NCBI RefSeq assembly: GCF_008281175.1
Contig: NZ_CP036524.1
Span: 1,302,001 to 1,366,000 of the forward strand
Source: [Clostridium] hylemonae DSM 15053
GTDB taxonomy: Bacteria; Bacillota; Clostridia; Lachnospirales; Lachnospiraceae
Reading direction: 5' to 3'
DNA length: 64,000 nucleotides
In this document: positions 50,757 through 59,429 of the stretch, piece after piece
Layout: every line of letters starts with the position of its first letter
Numbering within the stretch: the first letter of the stretch is position 1
Notes under the pieces: generated by a model
The model's database searches: none
What the model was told of the DNA's origin: nothing
Seen by the model: the letters and a program-made list of their open reading frames with translations, nothing else
Made by a program: the position numbers and the translations under genes

Positions 50757-52679
50757 ATGGAGAATCAGGCAAAGAAGTGTTCGTTACATGTTCATGTAAA
50801 AGAATTAGGCCGGAAGTTTAACAGGGCCGGTAAGAAAAAATCGTTCTGGATCACGGCGGTGATTATCACCGTGCTCATCATAGCTATGGTCGTCGGACTT
50901 ATAGTACGGGCGAAGGGTAAGAGCAGTCAGGCGGCGGAGATGACCGTCCAGTCAGCAACAGCGGAAAAGGGCAGCATCAGTACGACGGTGGCAGGCACAG
51001 GAACGCTTGGAAACGGGACGACGACAGATGTTGTAGTACCGACCGGTATCAAGGTCAAGGAAGTTCTTGTGGAGAGCGGAGATACAGTGGAGGAAGGGCA
51101 GACGCTGGCAACACTGGACGAGGCGTCCATTGCCGGGGAACTGCTGGAGGTGAAAGAGAGCAAAGCGAGTGTGCAGGAACAGATCGACAGTCTGTCAAGT
51201 GACGGGGAAGATTTCAGCACGACAGAATATCTTGAGGCAAAGGTGCTGTACGGACAGATGGAGGAACTTGAGGCCGCGCAGTCAGCTCTCAATACGCTGC
51301 TGGAGACGAAGGCGGTGACGGCGTCGTGCGCAGGTACAGTGGACAGTGTCAATGTCTCAGCGGACACGGAGATCACGCAGAGTTCAGCGTCCGAAGCAGG
51401 AGGAAATTCCGGAGGATCTGAAAATGGAAATGTATCGTCAGCCTCAGCCGGAACATCGGCAATGTCCGGCACGGGCAGCAATTCTGAGATCATTCTGCTT
51501 TCTGCGGCCGATGGAATATCAGCGGTCCAGAACATTTCAGACTGCAGTCTTACGGTAGAAGCACCGGAGACCGGGCAGAAGCCTCAGTCTGATATAAAAG
51601 AAACGGCGGAATATGCGGGAACTATCACATGGAACTGCGCAACAAGTGTATATCAGCCTGATACAGTTTACACAGCGACGATAAAGCTGACTGCAAAAAG
51701 TGGATATGAGTTTTCGGCTAATATTATCCCGGAAGTAAAAGGGGCCGACGTCACGAGTGAAGTGCGTAAAAGTGATTCCGGAGACAGCATCCTGCAGATA
51801 AAGGCCAGGTTTGCCAAGACAGCCGCAGCACAAGGCACGGATGATACAAAGAAGGACAGCCAGAACAACGCTTCTTCATCGGCAGGCTCCGCAGGCGGCG
51901 CGGAAAGCAAGAGTTCCGGGACGGCCGCGGGGGCATCGTCTGGAAATGCTGTGGGATCAGAAAGCGCCGGTGCAGGAAACGGTACTTCGGGCGATGGCAG
52001 CACATCCGGCAGCGATGCCGGCACTTCAGGCAGCAGTGAGTACAGCGCATATGAGACAGCAGCGTTTACGATAGCATCGGGAGATAATGTTACCGTTTCT
52101 ATCAATGTAGATGAGCTGGATATCCTTTCGGTGGAAGAGGGGCAGCCGGCCTCTGTCGTTCTGGACGCGCTGGATGGACAGGAATTTGAAGGCACGATCA
52201 CAAAGGTAGCTCTGACAGCATCTTCAGGGAGCAGCAGTGCAAAATATCCGGTGGAAATTACGGTGGATAAAACAGAGGACATGATGCTCGGCATGAGCGC
52301 GTCGGCGACCATCCACATAGAGGAATCGGAAAATGCGGTACTCATTCCGGTCAGCGCACTTCAGGAAAAAGGGAACAGCACTTTTGTATATACGGGAAAG
52401 GATGAAGATGGAAATCTGACGGACGCGGCAGAAGTAGAGACCGGACTGTCCAATGGAAGTCAGGTAGAGATTGTAAGCGGACTGAGCGAAGGGGATACGG
52501 TCTATTATCTGAAGGCCGGCAGTACCGGCACAGCAGAATCCGGCGGCATGATGAACGGGCAGGACGGGATGATGCAGGATGGAGGAAATATGCCGGGCGG
52601 CGGACAGATGCAGGACGGTGAAAAGCCTGATATGGGCAGCATGCCTCAAGGCGGGCCGGGCAACAGGTCAGAACAATAA
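50757..52679 (+). CDS. MacA/HlyD-type efflux adaptor with inserted surface-type domain
   Basis: The 640-residue protein has a membrane helix (29-51) and an extracytoplasmic adaptor core: GIKVKEVLVESGDTVEEGQTLATLDE (first lipoyl half), a short coiled coil (about 125-185), VTASCAGTVDSVNV (second half) and a beta-barrel/membrane-proximal part near the C-terminus (ILIPVSALQEKG region). Typical relatives are 350-450 long. Here about 230 residues interrupt the middle: an Ig-like surface domain (CSLTVEAPETG to KSGYEFSANI) and a Ser/Gly/Ala linker. The C-terminus is Met/Gly-rich. It should couple to the ATPase and permease encoded next. Confidence 0.82.
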   Translation: MENQAKKCSLHVHVKELGRKFNRAGKKKSFWITAVIITVLIIAMVVGLIVRAKGKSSQAAEMTVQSATAEKGSISTTVAGTGTLGNGTTTDVVVPTGIKVKEVLVESGDTVEEGQTLATLDEASIAGELLEVKESKASVQEQIDSLSSDGEDFSTTEYLEAKVLYGQMEELEAAQSALNTLLETKAVTASCAGTVDSVNVSADTEITQSSASEAGGNSGGSENGNVSSASAGTSAMSGTGSNSEIILLSAADGISAVQNISDCSLTVEAPETGQKPQSDIKETAEYAGTITWNCATSVYQPDTVYTATIKLTAKSGYEFSANIIPEVKGADVTSEVRKSDSGDSILQIKARFAKTAAAQGTDDTKKDSQNNASSSAGSAGGAESKSSGTAAGASSGNAVGSESAGAGNGTSGDGSTSGSDAGTSGSSEYSAYETAAFTIASGDNVTVSINVDELDILSVEEGQPASVVLDALDGQEFEGTITKVALTASSGSSSAKYPVEITVDKTEDMMLGMSASATIHIEESENAVLIPVSALQEKGNSTFVYTGKDEDGNLTDAAEVETGLSNGSQVEIVSGLSEGDTVYYLKAGSTGTAESGGMMNGQDGMMQDGGNMPGGGQMQDGEKPDMGSMPQGGPGNRSEQ

Positions 52680-52690
52680 GGGGGACAGAG

Positions 52691-53362
52691 ATGATCACAT
52701 TTCATGAGGTATCTAAGATATATCATATTGGTGAGACGGAAGTGCGCGCCCTCGACCGCGCCAGCATGCAGATAGAGGAAGGAGAATTCGTCAGCATAGC
52801 GGGTCCTTCCGGAAGCGGCAAATCTACGATGATGAATATCATAGGATGTCTCGATATGGCGGACGAGGGGACTTATACGCTGGACGGTCAGGCTATTGAA
52901 GAATACACGGAATCGGAACTTGCGCGCATACGAAATAAAAAGATAGGGTTTATCTTTCAGAGCTTTCATTTAATTGGAAATATGACAGCGGCAGAAAATA
53001 TAGAATTACCGCTGATCTACCAGAGGATAGCAAAGACTGAAAGAAGAGAGCGGGTAGAGGAAGCTCTGTCAAAAGTACGGCTGGAAGGGCGGGGGAGACA
53101 CAGACCGAATGAACTGTCGGGAGGCCAGCAGCAGAGAGTAGCTATTGCAAGGGCGATCGCTGCGCGCCCGTCACTTTTCCTGGCCGATGAGCCGACGGGA
53201 AACCTGGATTCCAAAACGGGAGAAGGGATTATGGAGCTGTTCCATGAGCTGCATGAGCAAGGCAGTACGATCGTGCTTATCACTCACGATGACTCGGTAG
53301 CCAGACAGGCTGAAAGGAGTATTCATATACTGGATGGCCGGGTAAAGGAGGTAAAAGTATGA
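52691..53362 (+). CDS. MacB/LolD-type ABC transporter ATP-binding protein
   Basis: The 223-residue single ABC domain has Walker A GPSGSGKST, Q-loop FIFQSFHLIGNMTAAENIELPLIYQ (typical of the MacB/LolD group), signature LSGGQQQRVAIARA, Walker B LFLADEPTGNLDSKTG and the switch His ITHD. It powers the FtsX-type permease whose start overlaps its stop. Together with the adaptor they form a mechanotransmission-type exporter for peptides, antibiotics or lipids. GGGGGA precedes the ATG. Confidence 0.93.
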   Translation: MITFHEVSKIYHIGETEVRALDRASMQIEEGEFVSIAGPSGSGKSTMMNIIGCLDMADEGTYTLDGQAIEEYTESELARIRNKKIGFIFQSFHLIGNMTAAENIELPLIYQRIAKTERRERVEEALSKVRLEGRGRHRPNELSGGQQQRVAIARAIAARPSLFLADEPTGNLDSKTGEGIMELFHELHEQGSTIVLITHDDSVARQAERSIHILDGRVKEVKV

Positions 53363-54540
53363 TACTGCAGGCAGTAAAAATGGCATGGAAATCTATTGCC
53401 TCCAACAAGATGCGTTCCTTTCTGACTATGCTTGGCATTATTATCGGTGTCATGTCGCTTGTCGTGCTCGTATCGCTTGTGAGCGGGACAACAGAATCAG
53501 TTGAAGATCAGATTTCCAGCATCGGAAATAACATGTTGACAGTTACGGTACAGGATGACAAAGGCAGGCCGCTGAAGCTGTCAGAAGTAACCGCACTGGC
53601 AGAAAACGAAGAGATAGAATCAGCGGCGCCGGTTGCGCAAAGCAGTGTGACGGCGGCCAGCGCTTACTCGGAAGAAAATGCCGCTCTCTATGGGACAACG
53701 GGCGCTTATTATGACATTCAGGGCCTGGAATTGTATGCGGGCCGGTTTATCAAAAATACAGATATAGAGAACCACACGAATGTGGCGGTTATCAATGCCG
53801 GCCTTGCCAGAGAGGTGATGGGAAGGATGGATGTGGCCGGAGAGACGGTAAAGCTTAACGGGACAGAGTATCAGATCATCGGTGTGCTGGCCGCCAAGGA
53901 CAGTGATTCCAGCACTACAGAAAACTATGAGGCTTATATCCCCTACACATCGCTGATTCGTATGGCAGACGATGTATCGTCTGACGTGACGACGTTTTGC
54001 GCATCCGCGGCAAGTGAGGAGACACTGGACAAAGCAGAGAGCGTCCTGAATGATACTTTGATGGAACGGTTCGGTCAGGATGAGGACGCTTTTACCGTTA
54101 TCAATCAGTCCACAGTCATGGAAGCGATGCAGAACGTCACCAACACACTGGCGCTTCTTCTTGGAGGTATCGCAGCGATCTCTCTGCTCGTGGGAGGCAT
54201 CGGTATTATGAACATCATGCTCGTGTCAGTCACGGAGCGTACGCGCGAGATAGGGATACGTAAGGCGGTCGGCGCGGGAAAAGGGACCATTATGCTTCAG
54301 TTCCTCGTGGAGGCGCTCATGATCAGCCTGATGGGATGTGCTGTAGGGATCTTTCTGTCCTGGATCACGCTTCGGGTCATATCAGGAGTGGGGGGAGAGG
54401 ATATGAACTATTCACTGCGCCTGGGAGTGGTGTGGATATCGATCGCATTTTCCATGGGGCTCGGCATTATCTTTGGCATATATCCGGCAGATAAAGCCGC
54501 CAGAAAACAGCCGATCGAAGCGCTCAGATATGTCGGGTAG
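53359..54540 (+). CDS. MacB-like FtsX-domain ABC permease
   Basis: The 393-residue protein has an N-terminal membrane helix (SFLTMLGIIIGVMSLVVLVSL), a MacB periplasmic core domain of about 200 residues, and three C-terminal helices with the conserved GGIGIMNIMLVSVTERTREIGIRKAVGA block. The start overlaps the ATPase stop by 4 bases. Length and topology are standard. No immunity or bacteriocin gene is adjacent, so the cargo is unknown. Confidence 0.92.
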   Translation: MILQAVKMAWKSIASNKMRSFLTMLGIIIGVMSLVVLVSLVSGTTESVEDQISSIGNNMLTVTVQDDKGRPLKLSEVTALAENEEIESAAPVAQSSVTAASAYSEENAALYGTTGAYYDIQGLELYAGRFIKNTDIENHTNVAVINAGLAREVMGRMDVAGETVKLNGTEYQIIGVLAAKDSDSSTTENYEAYIPYTSLIRMADDVSSDVTTFCASAASEETLDKAESVLNDTLMERFGQDEDAFTVINQSTVMEAMQNVTNTLALLLGGIAAISLLVGGIGIMNIMLVSVTERTREIGIRKAVGAGKGTIMLQFLVEALMISLMGCAVGIFLSWITLRVISGVGGEDMNYSLRLGVVWISIAFSMGLGIIFGIYPADKAARKQPIEALRYVG

Positions 54541-54628
54541 GCCTCAGTTGGTGACAGATATAGAGAAAGTATGTTTCTGCCGGCCGGAAGAATAAAAAAT
54601 GTGGTATCCTTACAAAGAGGTGAGGAGA

Positions 54629-55420
54629 ATGTATAGATACGACAGCAAAAAGCAAAGAACATCTCAGCCGATACAGAGGCTGAAAACATACACGATACAG
54701 GACTTTACGGTTTCTGCCGCTGTGCCACATACGGTAACGCCTCTTGATGCAAATCTGATGACAAATGCACAGAACATTGATGCCAGAAAGCGGGTAAGGC
54801 CCAGGGACGCTGCTTTTGCCCCAAAAAATATCGGTTTCATCCCGTCCAAAGGTTCCGCAGCCGTACATGCAGGCATCCAGAATCTGCAAGGGATAGCGCC
54901 CGCAGAGTCCCTTATTCTGGTAAGTCATGGAGAACCGCCGGAAAGCGCTGTCCTGGAAGGTGAATTTGGTGGTTACAGAGCCGGAGAGCTGGCGCTGCTA
55001 CTTCAATTCAACAATATTCTACCGGCAAATTACAGCGGTGAAATATATTTAGACGGATGCGATACAGGGCAGAGATTCCAGAATCAGCAAGGGACTTCCT
55101 ATATCGAACATTTTAAACAGGAACTGCAGGCCGCCTATGCAGCGGCCAACGTTAATCTGGGCAATTTTACAGTTAAAGGAAATATCGGGGAAGCAGTGAC
55201 AACTGCAGCCGGGCGGGAACGTATTGATATATCTGCTGTAAACATGGATCAGTTCAATGATAGAGCCCGAGAATTGCTCAGAAACGACGCAGGGAATCAC
55301 TATCACGGAAAGTATGGTGTGGCTGCCTCCGGCCATGTGACGGGAACCCATCTGAGATGGACCGATGCCGGCGGAACGAGAGGCCAGGTGCTCGGAAAAG
55401 CCGGAAAGCTGGTAGTTTAA
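54629..55420 (+). CDS. clan-CD peptidase-like protein with PIQR motif
   Basis: The 263-residue protein has no signal peptide or membrane segment. Its N-terminus KKQRTSQPIQR resembles the PxQR tags of proteins linked to extracellular contractile injection systems. In the middle, SLILVSHG (H100-G101) and, about 40 residues on, IYLDGCDTG (C144) form the His-Gly...Cys layout of caspase/gingipain/CPD-type (clan CD) cysteine peptidases. ATG 54629 follows GAGGTGAGGAG; an in-frame start at 54599 is less likely. It stands alone between an exporter operon and a tRNA-editing gene. Protease activity and secretion are inferences from two short motifs. Confidence 0.5.
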   Translation: MYRYDSKKQRTSQPIQRLKTYTIQDFTVSAAVPHTVTPLDANLMTNAQNIDARKRVRPRDAAFAPKNIGFIPSKGSAAVHAGIQNLQGIAPAESLILVSHGEPPESAVLEGEFGGYRAGELALLLQFNNILPANYSGEIYLDGCDTGQRFQNQQGTSYIEHFKQELQAAYAAANVNLGNFTVKGNIGEAVTTAAGRERIDISAVNMDQFNDRARELLRNDAGNHYHGKYGVAASGHVTGTHLRWTDAGGTRGQVLGKAGKLVV

Positions 55421-55444
55421 GCGCGCATAGTATCATCAAGGGAT

Positions 55445-55482
55445 AAAAAGGGACAGACGGCCCGGGAGGCCAGTCTGTCCCT
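55445..55482 (-). terminator. bidirectional intrinsic terminator
   Basis: A 9-bp stem (55450-55458 with 55473-55481), extended by inner GGCC arms, is followed on the minus strand by a T-run (complement of 55445-55449). It lies between the convergent genes ending at 55420 and 55497. Confidence 0.8.
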
Positions 55483-55496
55483 TGTATGATACACGG

Positions 55497-55988
55497 TTAT
55501 AATTTAATTTTCATGACATCCACATCCAGATCCCAGAGGAACTTATCCAAGTCTTTGAAAGAGAGGAACACAGTCGCTGTGTTTTCCAGCGGGTGGATTC
55601 CGAGGCTCTTGCATCGTCCGAGATCTTTATCGATAAAGAATTCCACCGCATGGTCGGTGTCGTTCATAAGCCCGAACGGGGAGACACTGCCCTGCTTAAG
55701 TCCAAGATACTGTTCCAGCCGCTCTTCGGAGGCAAAGCTTAAGTTGCCTGCGCCAAGGGCCCGTCCGAGTGATTTCAGGTCGACGGTCTTTTTCTCATCA
55801 CATGTTACGAGAAAGTGGCGTTTACCTTTAGCGTCGCGCAGAAACAGGTTCTTGCAGAGCGTTCCTTTGGCAGGAAGCCCAAGACGGTCCATATCCTCCA
55901 TCGTGTGTACCGGTTCATGTTCCACCACTTCATACTTGATGTTCAGCTTGTTCAGTGCGTCGTATACGCGTTGCTTTTGATTTTCCAT
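55497..55988 (-). CDS. prolyl-tRNA editing protein (YbaK/ProX-type aminoacyl-tRNA deacylase)
   Basis: The 163-residue protein matches the YbaK/ProX editing fold: YEVVEHEPVHTMEDM, GTLCKNLFLRDAKGKRHFLVTCDEKKTVDLKSLGRALG with the catalytic Lys in the CKNLF segment, and GSVSPFGLMNDTDHAVEFFIDKDL. Such enzymes hydrolyse Ala- or Cys-tRNA(Pro) made in error by prolyl-tRNA synthetase. GAAAGGAGAAAGAG precedes the ATG on the minus strand. It is probably cotranscribed with the XRE-cupin regulator 16 bases upstream. Confidence 0.9.
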   Translation of the reverse strand: MENQKQRVYDALNKLNIKYEVVEHEPVHTMEDMDRLGLPAKGTLCKNLFLRDAKGKRHFLVTCDEKKTVDLKSLGRALGAGNLSFASEERLEQYLGLKQGSVSPFGLMNDTDHAVEFFIDKDLGRCKSLGIHPLENTATVFLSFKDLDKFLWDLDVDVMKIKL

Positions 55989-56004
55989 GTCTCTTTCTCC
56001 TTTC

Positions 56005-56559
56005 TTAATTCGGATAGTGCACGACGATGCATGCAGTTATCATTCCTTTTCCTGTATTTTTGTAAATGTAGTCGTCAAAGGCGTTGTAAGCGGCAGAATC
56101 GCCTGCTTCCAACACATATTCCCTGTCCTTGAATATAAGTGTCAGCTGTCCGCTGTACACAGTGATAAATTCCCGTGTGCCTGCCATCTGCCTGTTGCCT
56201 GCCATCTGCCCGCCTTCGTCGAATTCAAAGTCAAAGATCTCAAAGTCCTGTCCGTCCCGGAAGCTGAAGACCGGATAGAGCCGGTAGCGGCCGTCATCAC
56301 TGACAAGGGGAGAGACTTCGGCTTTGCTCGTCTGGGAAAACGGTGTCGGCTTCGGTGCGGTAAACGCAGTCACCGGTACTTTCAGGCCGAGAGAAAGTTT
56401 GTATACAGTGGAAATGGTAGGGTTTACCTCACCCCGTTCCAGCTGGCTCAGCATGCTTTTGCTGATGGACGTGAGGGAAGATGTCTGTTCAAGGCTCAGC
56501 GCCTTGGATCTGCGAATTTCTTTTAAGTTATCTGCGATCAGCTGGTTTAAATCTTCCAA
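56005..56559 (-). CDS. XRE family regulator with C-terminal cupin domain
   Basis: The 184-residue protein has an N-terminal Cro/C1 HTH (IADNLKEIRRSKALSLEQTSSLTSISKSMLSQLERGEVNPTIST) and a cupin domain (about 100-184, EFITVYSGQLTLIFKDREYVLEAGDSAAYNA). The likely start is TTG 56559, since GAGGGAGGGA lies just ahead; an upstream in-frame ATG at 56652 would add a hydrophobic stretch with no ribosome site. Regulators of this type control small-molecule metabolism. Its target is unknown but could include the tRNA-editing gene downstream. Confidence 0.85.
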   Translation of the reverse strand: MEDLNQLIADNLKEIRRSKALSLEQTSSLTSISKSMLSQLERGEVNPTISTVYKLSLGLKVPVTAFTAPKPTPFSQTSKAEVSPLVSDDGRYRLYPVFSFRDGQDFEIFDFEFDEGGQMAGNRQMAGTREFITVYSGQLTLIFKDREYVLEAGDSAAYNAFDDYIYKNTGKGMITACIVVHYPN

Positions 56560-56666
56560 ATGAATCCCTCCCTCATATTCCAGTATATAGAATTTTTTTC
56601 TATTATATTGCAAACCAGAAAAAAAGTAAAGACAGGTTATGATTAATTTCATAATAGACAGTAAAA

Positions 56667-56694
56667 TTGCCCTGTGTTAGAATTAAGATATATT
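56667..56694 (+). promoter_or_regulatory. promoter of DeoR-type regulator gene
   Basis: TTGCCC (56667-56672) and TATATT (56689-56694) are separated by 16 bases, 37 bases before the start codon. Confidence 0.45.
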
Positions 56695-56730
56695 GATAAA
56701 GACGGAATAATCGTGAAGGAATGATCAGGT

Positions 56731-57498
56731 ATGAAGGTAAGTGAGAGACTGGAAATTATTATAGAAGAAGTTCAGGAAAAGGGGCAGGTAAAGGTGGCCG
56801 ACCTGAGCGGACGGCTCGGCTGCTCAGAGGTGACGATAAGGAATGATATCCGCAGGCTCGATCAGCAGGGAGTTCTGAAAAAGACGTACGGCGGGGCGGT
56901 CAGGAAAGAGGAAGGGCTGTCTGTGCAGTTCAATCCGGGAGAGTTTTATCTCAACAGCAGGGAAAAGCATCGTATAGCCGTGCGTGCCTATGAATATATA
57001 GGCAACAAGGAATCCATTATTATAGATGATTCCACCACGGGCTGTTATCTTGCTAAACATATAAAGGAACATGAGGAAAAGCAGATGACTGTCGTGACAA
57101 ATTCTCTGTACTGTGCTGCTGAACTGTCATCTGCCAGACATGTGGAGCTGTTCATGGTGGGGGGATATGTGATGGCCAATCCGCCGTCCGCGCTTGATAA
57201 TATCACTGCCGGTGGAGTTAAGCAGTTCCACGTTGACAAGGCTTTTGTCGGCGTGAACGGGATTAATCTGAATATCGGCCTCACTTCTATGGGGGCGCCG
57301 CAGATGGAGGTAAAACGTGAGATGATCCGAGCGGCGGATGAGACATACGTCATAGCGGACAGCTCCAAATTCGGCAGCGGCAATCTGTTCACGGTATGTA
57401 CGATGGATGATGTGAGCCGGATCATCACCGATGACGGCGTCTCAAAAGAAAAGGTTGCTCTCGCCAGGAAGCTGAACATAGAGATGGATCTTGTATAA
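56731..57498 (+). CDS. DeoR family transcriptional regulator
   Basis: The 255-residue protein has the N-terminal DeoR HTH (VKVADLSGRLGCSEVTIRNDIRRLDQQGVLKKTYGGAV) and a sugar-phosphate-binding C-terminal domain with IIIDDSTTGCYLA, TVVTNSLYCA, VGVNGINLNIGLTS and VIADSSKFGSGN. DeoR proteins repress sugar catabolic operons and release DNA on binding a phosphosugar. No catabolic gene adjoins it; the nearest is the four-carbon acid operon at 60.5 kb, whose kinase makes a phosphosugar acid. That link is speculative. It converges on the DUF3781 gene with only 4 bases between stops. Confidence 0.9.
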   Translation: MKVSERLEIIIEEVQEKGQVKVADLSGRLGCSEVTIRNDIRRLDQQGVLKKTYGGAVRKEEGLSVQFNPGEFYLNSREKHRIAVRAYEYIGNKESIIIDDSTTGCYLAKHIKEHEEKQMTVVTNSLYCAAELSSARHVELFMVGGYVMANPPSALDNITAGGVKQFHVDKAFVGVNGINLNIGLTSMGAPQMEVKREMIRAADETYVIADSSKFGSGNLFTVCTMDDVSRIITDDGVSKEKVALARKLNIEMDLV

Positions 57499-57502
57499 AA
57501 GT

Positions 57503-57754
57503 TCATTTTTTTATTTTGTGTGCGGTGATAACAGTGTAACTGTGAGCATGGATCGTAAGAATGCAGCCATTTACTCTGACATACCAGTTTTTTCCGCTCC
57601 TTGTGACGGAGGCATCGGGTTGCTTTATACTCAGTTTGCACCATTCTATAACTTCATCCGTGTCTAAAGAAAGATTTTTCTTGATCCGCACGGCTCCTAA
57701 ATCTGTCGTATGTAATTTGTCCAGGTTTGAAAGTAATTCATTAGTTGTATACAT
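57503..57754 (-). CDS. DUF3781 small protein
   Basis: The 83-residue protein (MYTTNELLSNLDKLHTT opening, then LGAVRIKKNLSL, VIEWCKLSIK, GKNWYVRVNGCILTIHAHSYTVITAHK) fits the DUF3781 family, which is widespread in Firmicutes and has no known role. ATG 57754 is chosen because AAGGAG lies upstream and the family begins there; a longer frame from 57916 is not supported. There is no room for a terminator between it and the convergent DeoR gene, so the two transcripts may overlap. Confidence 0.75.
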   Translation of the reverse strand: MYTTNELLSNLDKLHTTDLGAVRIKKNLSLDTDEVIEWCKLSIKQPDASVTRSGKNWYVRVNGCILTIHAHSYTVITAHKIKK

Positions 57755-58096
57755 TAAAAAAATCTCCTTATTTTCTCTGAAAATAATGCGCAGCAGAATA
57801 AAGATGATTAAGCGTCGTGAAGCGGCAGGAAGAGCGGGATCAGACAACTGTGTCTGTCCGTCTCTTTTTGCCGAGTCACAGGCGGTAACAGAACATGATG
57901 CTGAAGCCATACGCATGTTTTTGATCTGCCATATATTGTTAGTACATTTGATATCCTCAGTACAATTCTGATCGTATATAGAATATCATATTTTGATGAA
58001 GCGTGCCAAGGCAGCCTTTTTGTTTTTATATATAACAAAGAGACAGGCTACTGAGATTAATAGTATACTACGTCACTGCAAAAAGGAGTAAGAATT
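57755..58096. other. 342-bp intergenic region
   Basis: This gap presumably holds the promoters for the leftward DUF3781 gene and the rightward methyltransferase gene. A short TGCC-AA-GGCA hairpin followed by Ts (around 58005-58025) is a weak terminator candidate. I see no supported gene; base composition shifts from moderate GC on the left to AT-rich on the right, marking the edge of the patch that follows. Confidence 0.4.
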
Positions 58097-58705
58097 GTGG
58101 GTGATCCAACAAAGTTTAGTAACTTGATTACTTATTATATTTTTAATTTGGGATTTGTAATTTTAATTCTTTCTGAGTTATTCATTTTCATATACACATA
58201 TCAAAAGAAAGAAAAGAAAGGATTTGATACAGATAAAGGAACAAAATGGCTATTATATATAAACTCTTTCTTCTGCATTTTCATAAGTCTTATTTTAGTG
58301 AGCAAGCAAGTGCCCTCCGATATTAAAGATACTATGTTTCCGCCCATATTTTCCTTTATAGGTATATGTATTATTTATATTGGTATTGTCATTCGAGTAG
58401 GTGCGGTTCTATCATTAAAAAGAAATTTTACATTGGATGTTCAAACAAAAAACTCACAACAACTAATAAAAACAGGTCTATATAAATATATACGACACCC
58501 AGCTTATACAGGAAGTATACTAAGTTTATTAGGTATTTCACTAGCGTTTAAAAATATATATGCAACTATCTTTGTATTTATTAGCTGTATGATATGTTAC
58601 CATATTCGGATTAGAATAGAGGAAAAGGTATTACTTAACCATTTTAAAGAAGAATACTGTAATTATAAACGACACACTAAGAAACTATTTCCAAAGATAT
58701 ATTAA
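58097..58705 (+). CDS. isoprenylcysteine carboxyl methyltransferase-like membrane protein
   Basis: The 202-residue protein has about five membrane helices and the C-terminal ICMT/PEMT-type motif: GLYKYIRHPAYTGSILSLLGISL and, further on, RIRIEEKVLLNHFKEEYCNYKRHTKKLFPKIY, which bind S-adenosylmethionine and the acceptor. The start is GTG after AAAAAGGAG. Bacterial members methylate small lipids or unknown acceptors. The gene is strongly AT-rich compared with the region to its left, which suggests horizontal origin along with the next few genes. Confidence 0.82.
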   Translation: MGDPTKFSNLITYYIFNLGFVILILSELFIFIYTYQKKEKKGFDTDKGTKWLLYINSFFCIFISLILVSKQVPSDIKDTMFPPIFSFIGICIIYIGIVIRVGAVLSLKRNFTLDVQTKNSQQLIKTGLYKYIRHPAYTGSILSLLGISLAFKNIYATIFVFISCMICYHIRIRIEEKVLLNHFKEEYCNYKRHTKKLFPKIY

Positions 58706-58784
58706 ACTAAAAAGTCAGGTGGTAAAATGGGAAAGTATTGATTATATCATTTGATTTCTGAACAAAAATATGATTTCACCATAG

Positions 58785-59009
58785 ACCCTTTTTGACCTGC
58801 TATATTTTCTCTTTTGCCATAAGGGGTTAGTCTTTACCAAGGAACAGCTATATGAGAGTATATGGGGCTTTAACAATGCGCCAGAGGGTAGCGATCTGAC
58901 ATCTTTCATACGAAAACTAAGAAAGAAGATAGAGCCGTTCCCAGATAGCCCGCAATACATACTGACCGTCTGGGGTGTCGGCTATAAATTCAACGAAGAA
59001 AAACCGTAG
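58785..59009 (+). pseudogene. OmpR/VanR-type response regulator, C-terminal remnant
   Basis: From about 58785 to the TAG at 59009 the frame encodes FDLLYFL, HKGLVFTKEQLYESIWGF, SDLTSFIRKLRKKIEP and YILTVWGVGYKF, an almost complete winged-helix DNA-binding domain. The receiver domain is missing; in-frame TAG at 58782 and a frame change further upstream block translation, and no start codon with a ribosome site is present. No histidine kinase gene follows. It is a decayed two-component system fragment. Confidence 0.8.
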
Positions 59010-59429
59010 GTTATGGTTAATAAACCTTGTGTTTAAGCGATAATTGGCTTTCTTATTTTAAATTTAAACAAACATTCAATACAACAACTGAATACGCAAA
59101 AACCTTCGCCCGTACAAACACTATGTTTTGCGCGGGTTTTTTTCATGTGTCGGTCTCTTTCAGTTATTTACGCCCCTAATGATAGAAACGGTGTTTCTTT
59201 TTTTGTTTACAAGGCCACAGAACAATGTACCATAGGGATAGCAAAAAAGCAGCATAATGGCATTTGCGCGCAATCCTTATACAGTATATAATTTGTACCT
59301 GTTATAATGATTAAGCTGGCTTATATTTAATATCATACAGTAATTTTACCATTAAAAGGCAATGTCAAAGACTTTTGACAGACAAAAAATATACATTCAT
59401 ATACAATACAATAAAGGAGAAGATATAAG
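59010..59429 (+). promoter_or_regulatory. AT-rich gap with terminator and XRE-gene promoter
   Basis: A terminator-like hairpin with CCCG/CGGG arms and a seven-T run lies at about 59107-59141. TTGACA at 59375-59380 is a good -35 box for the XRE gene, with a weak CATATA 17 bases on. A near-palindrome GTCAAAG/CTTTTGAC (59364-59379) overlaps the -35 box and could be the autoregulatory operator. Confidence 0.5.

Noticed and set aside
57808-58038. 76-codon minus-strand ORF in the intergenic gap
   Set aside because: No ribosome site, no recognisable pattern, and atypical composition.
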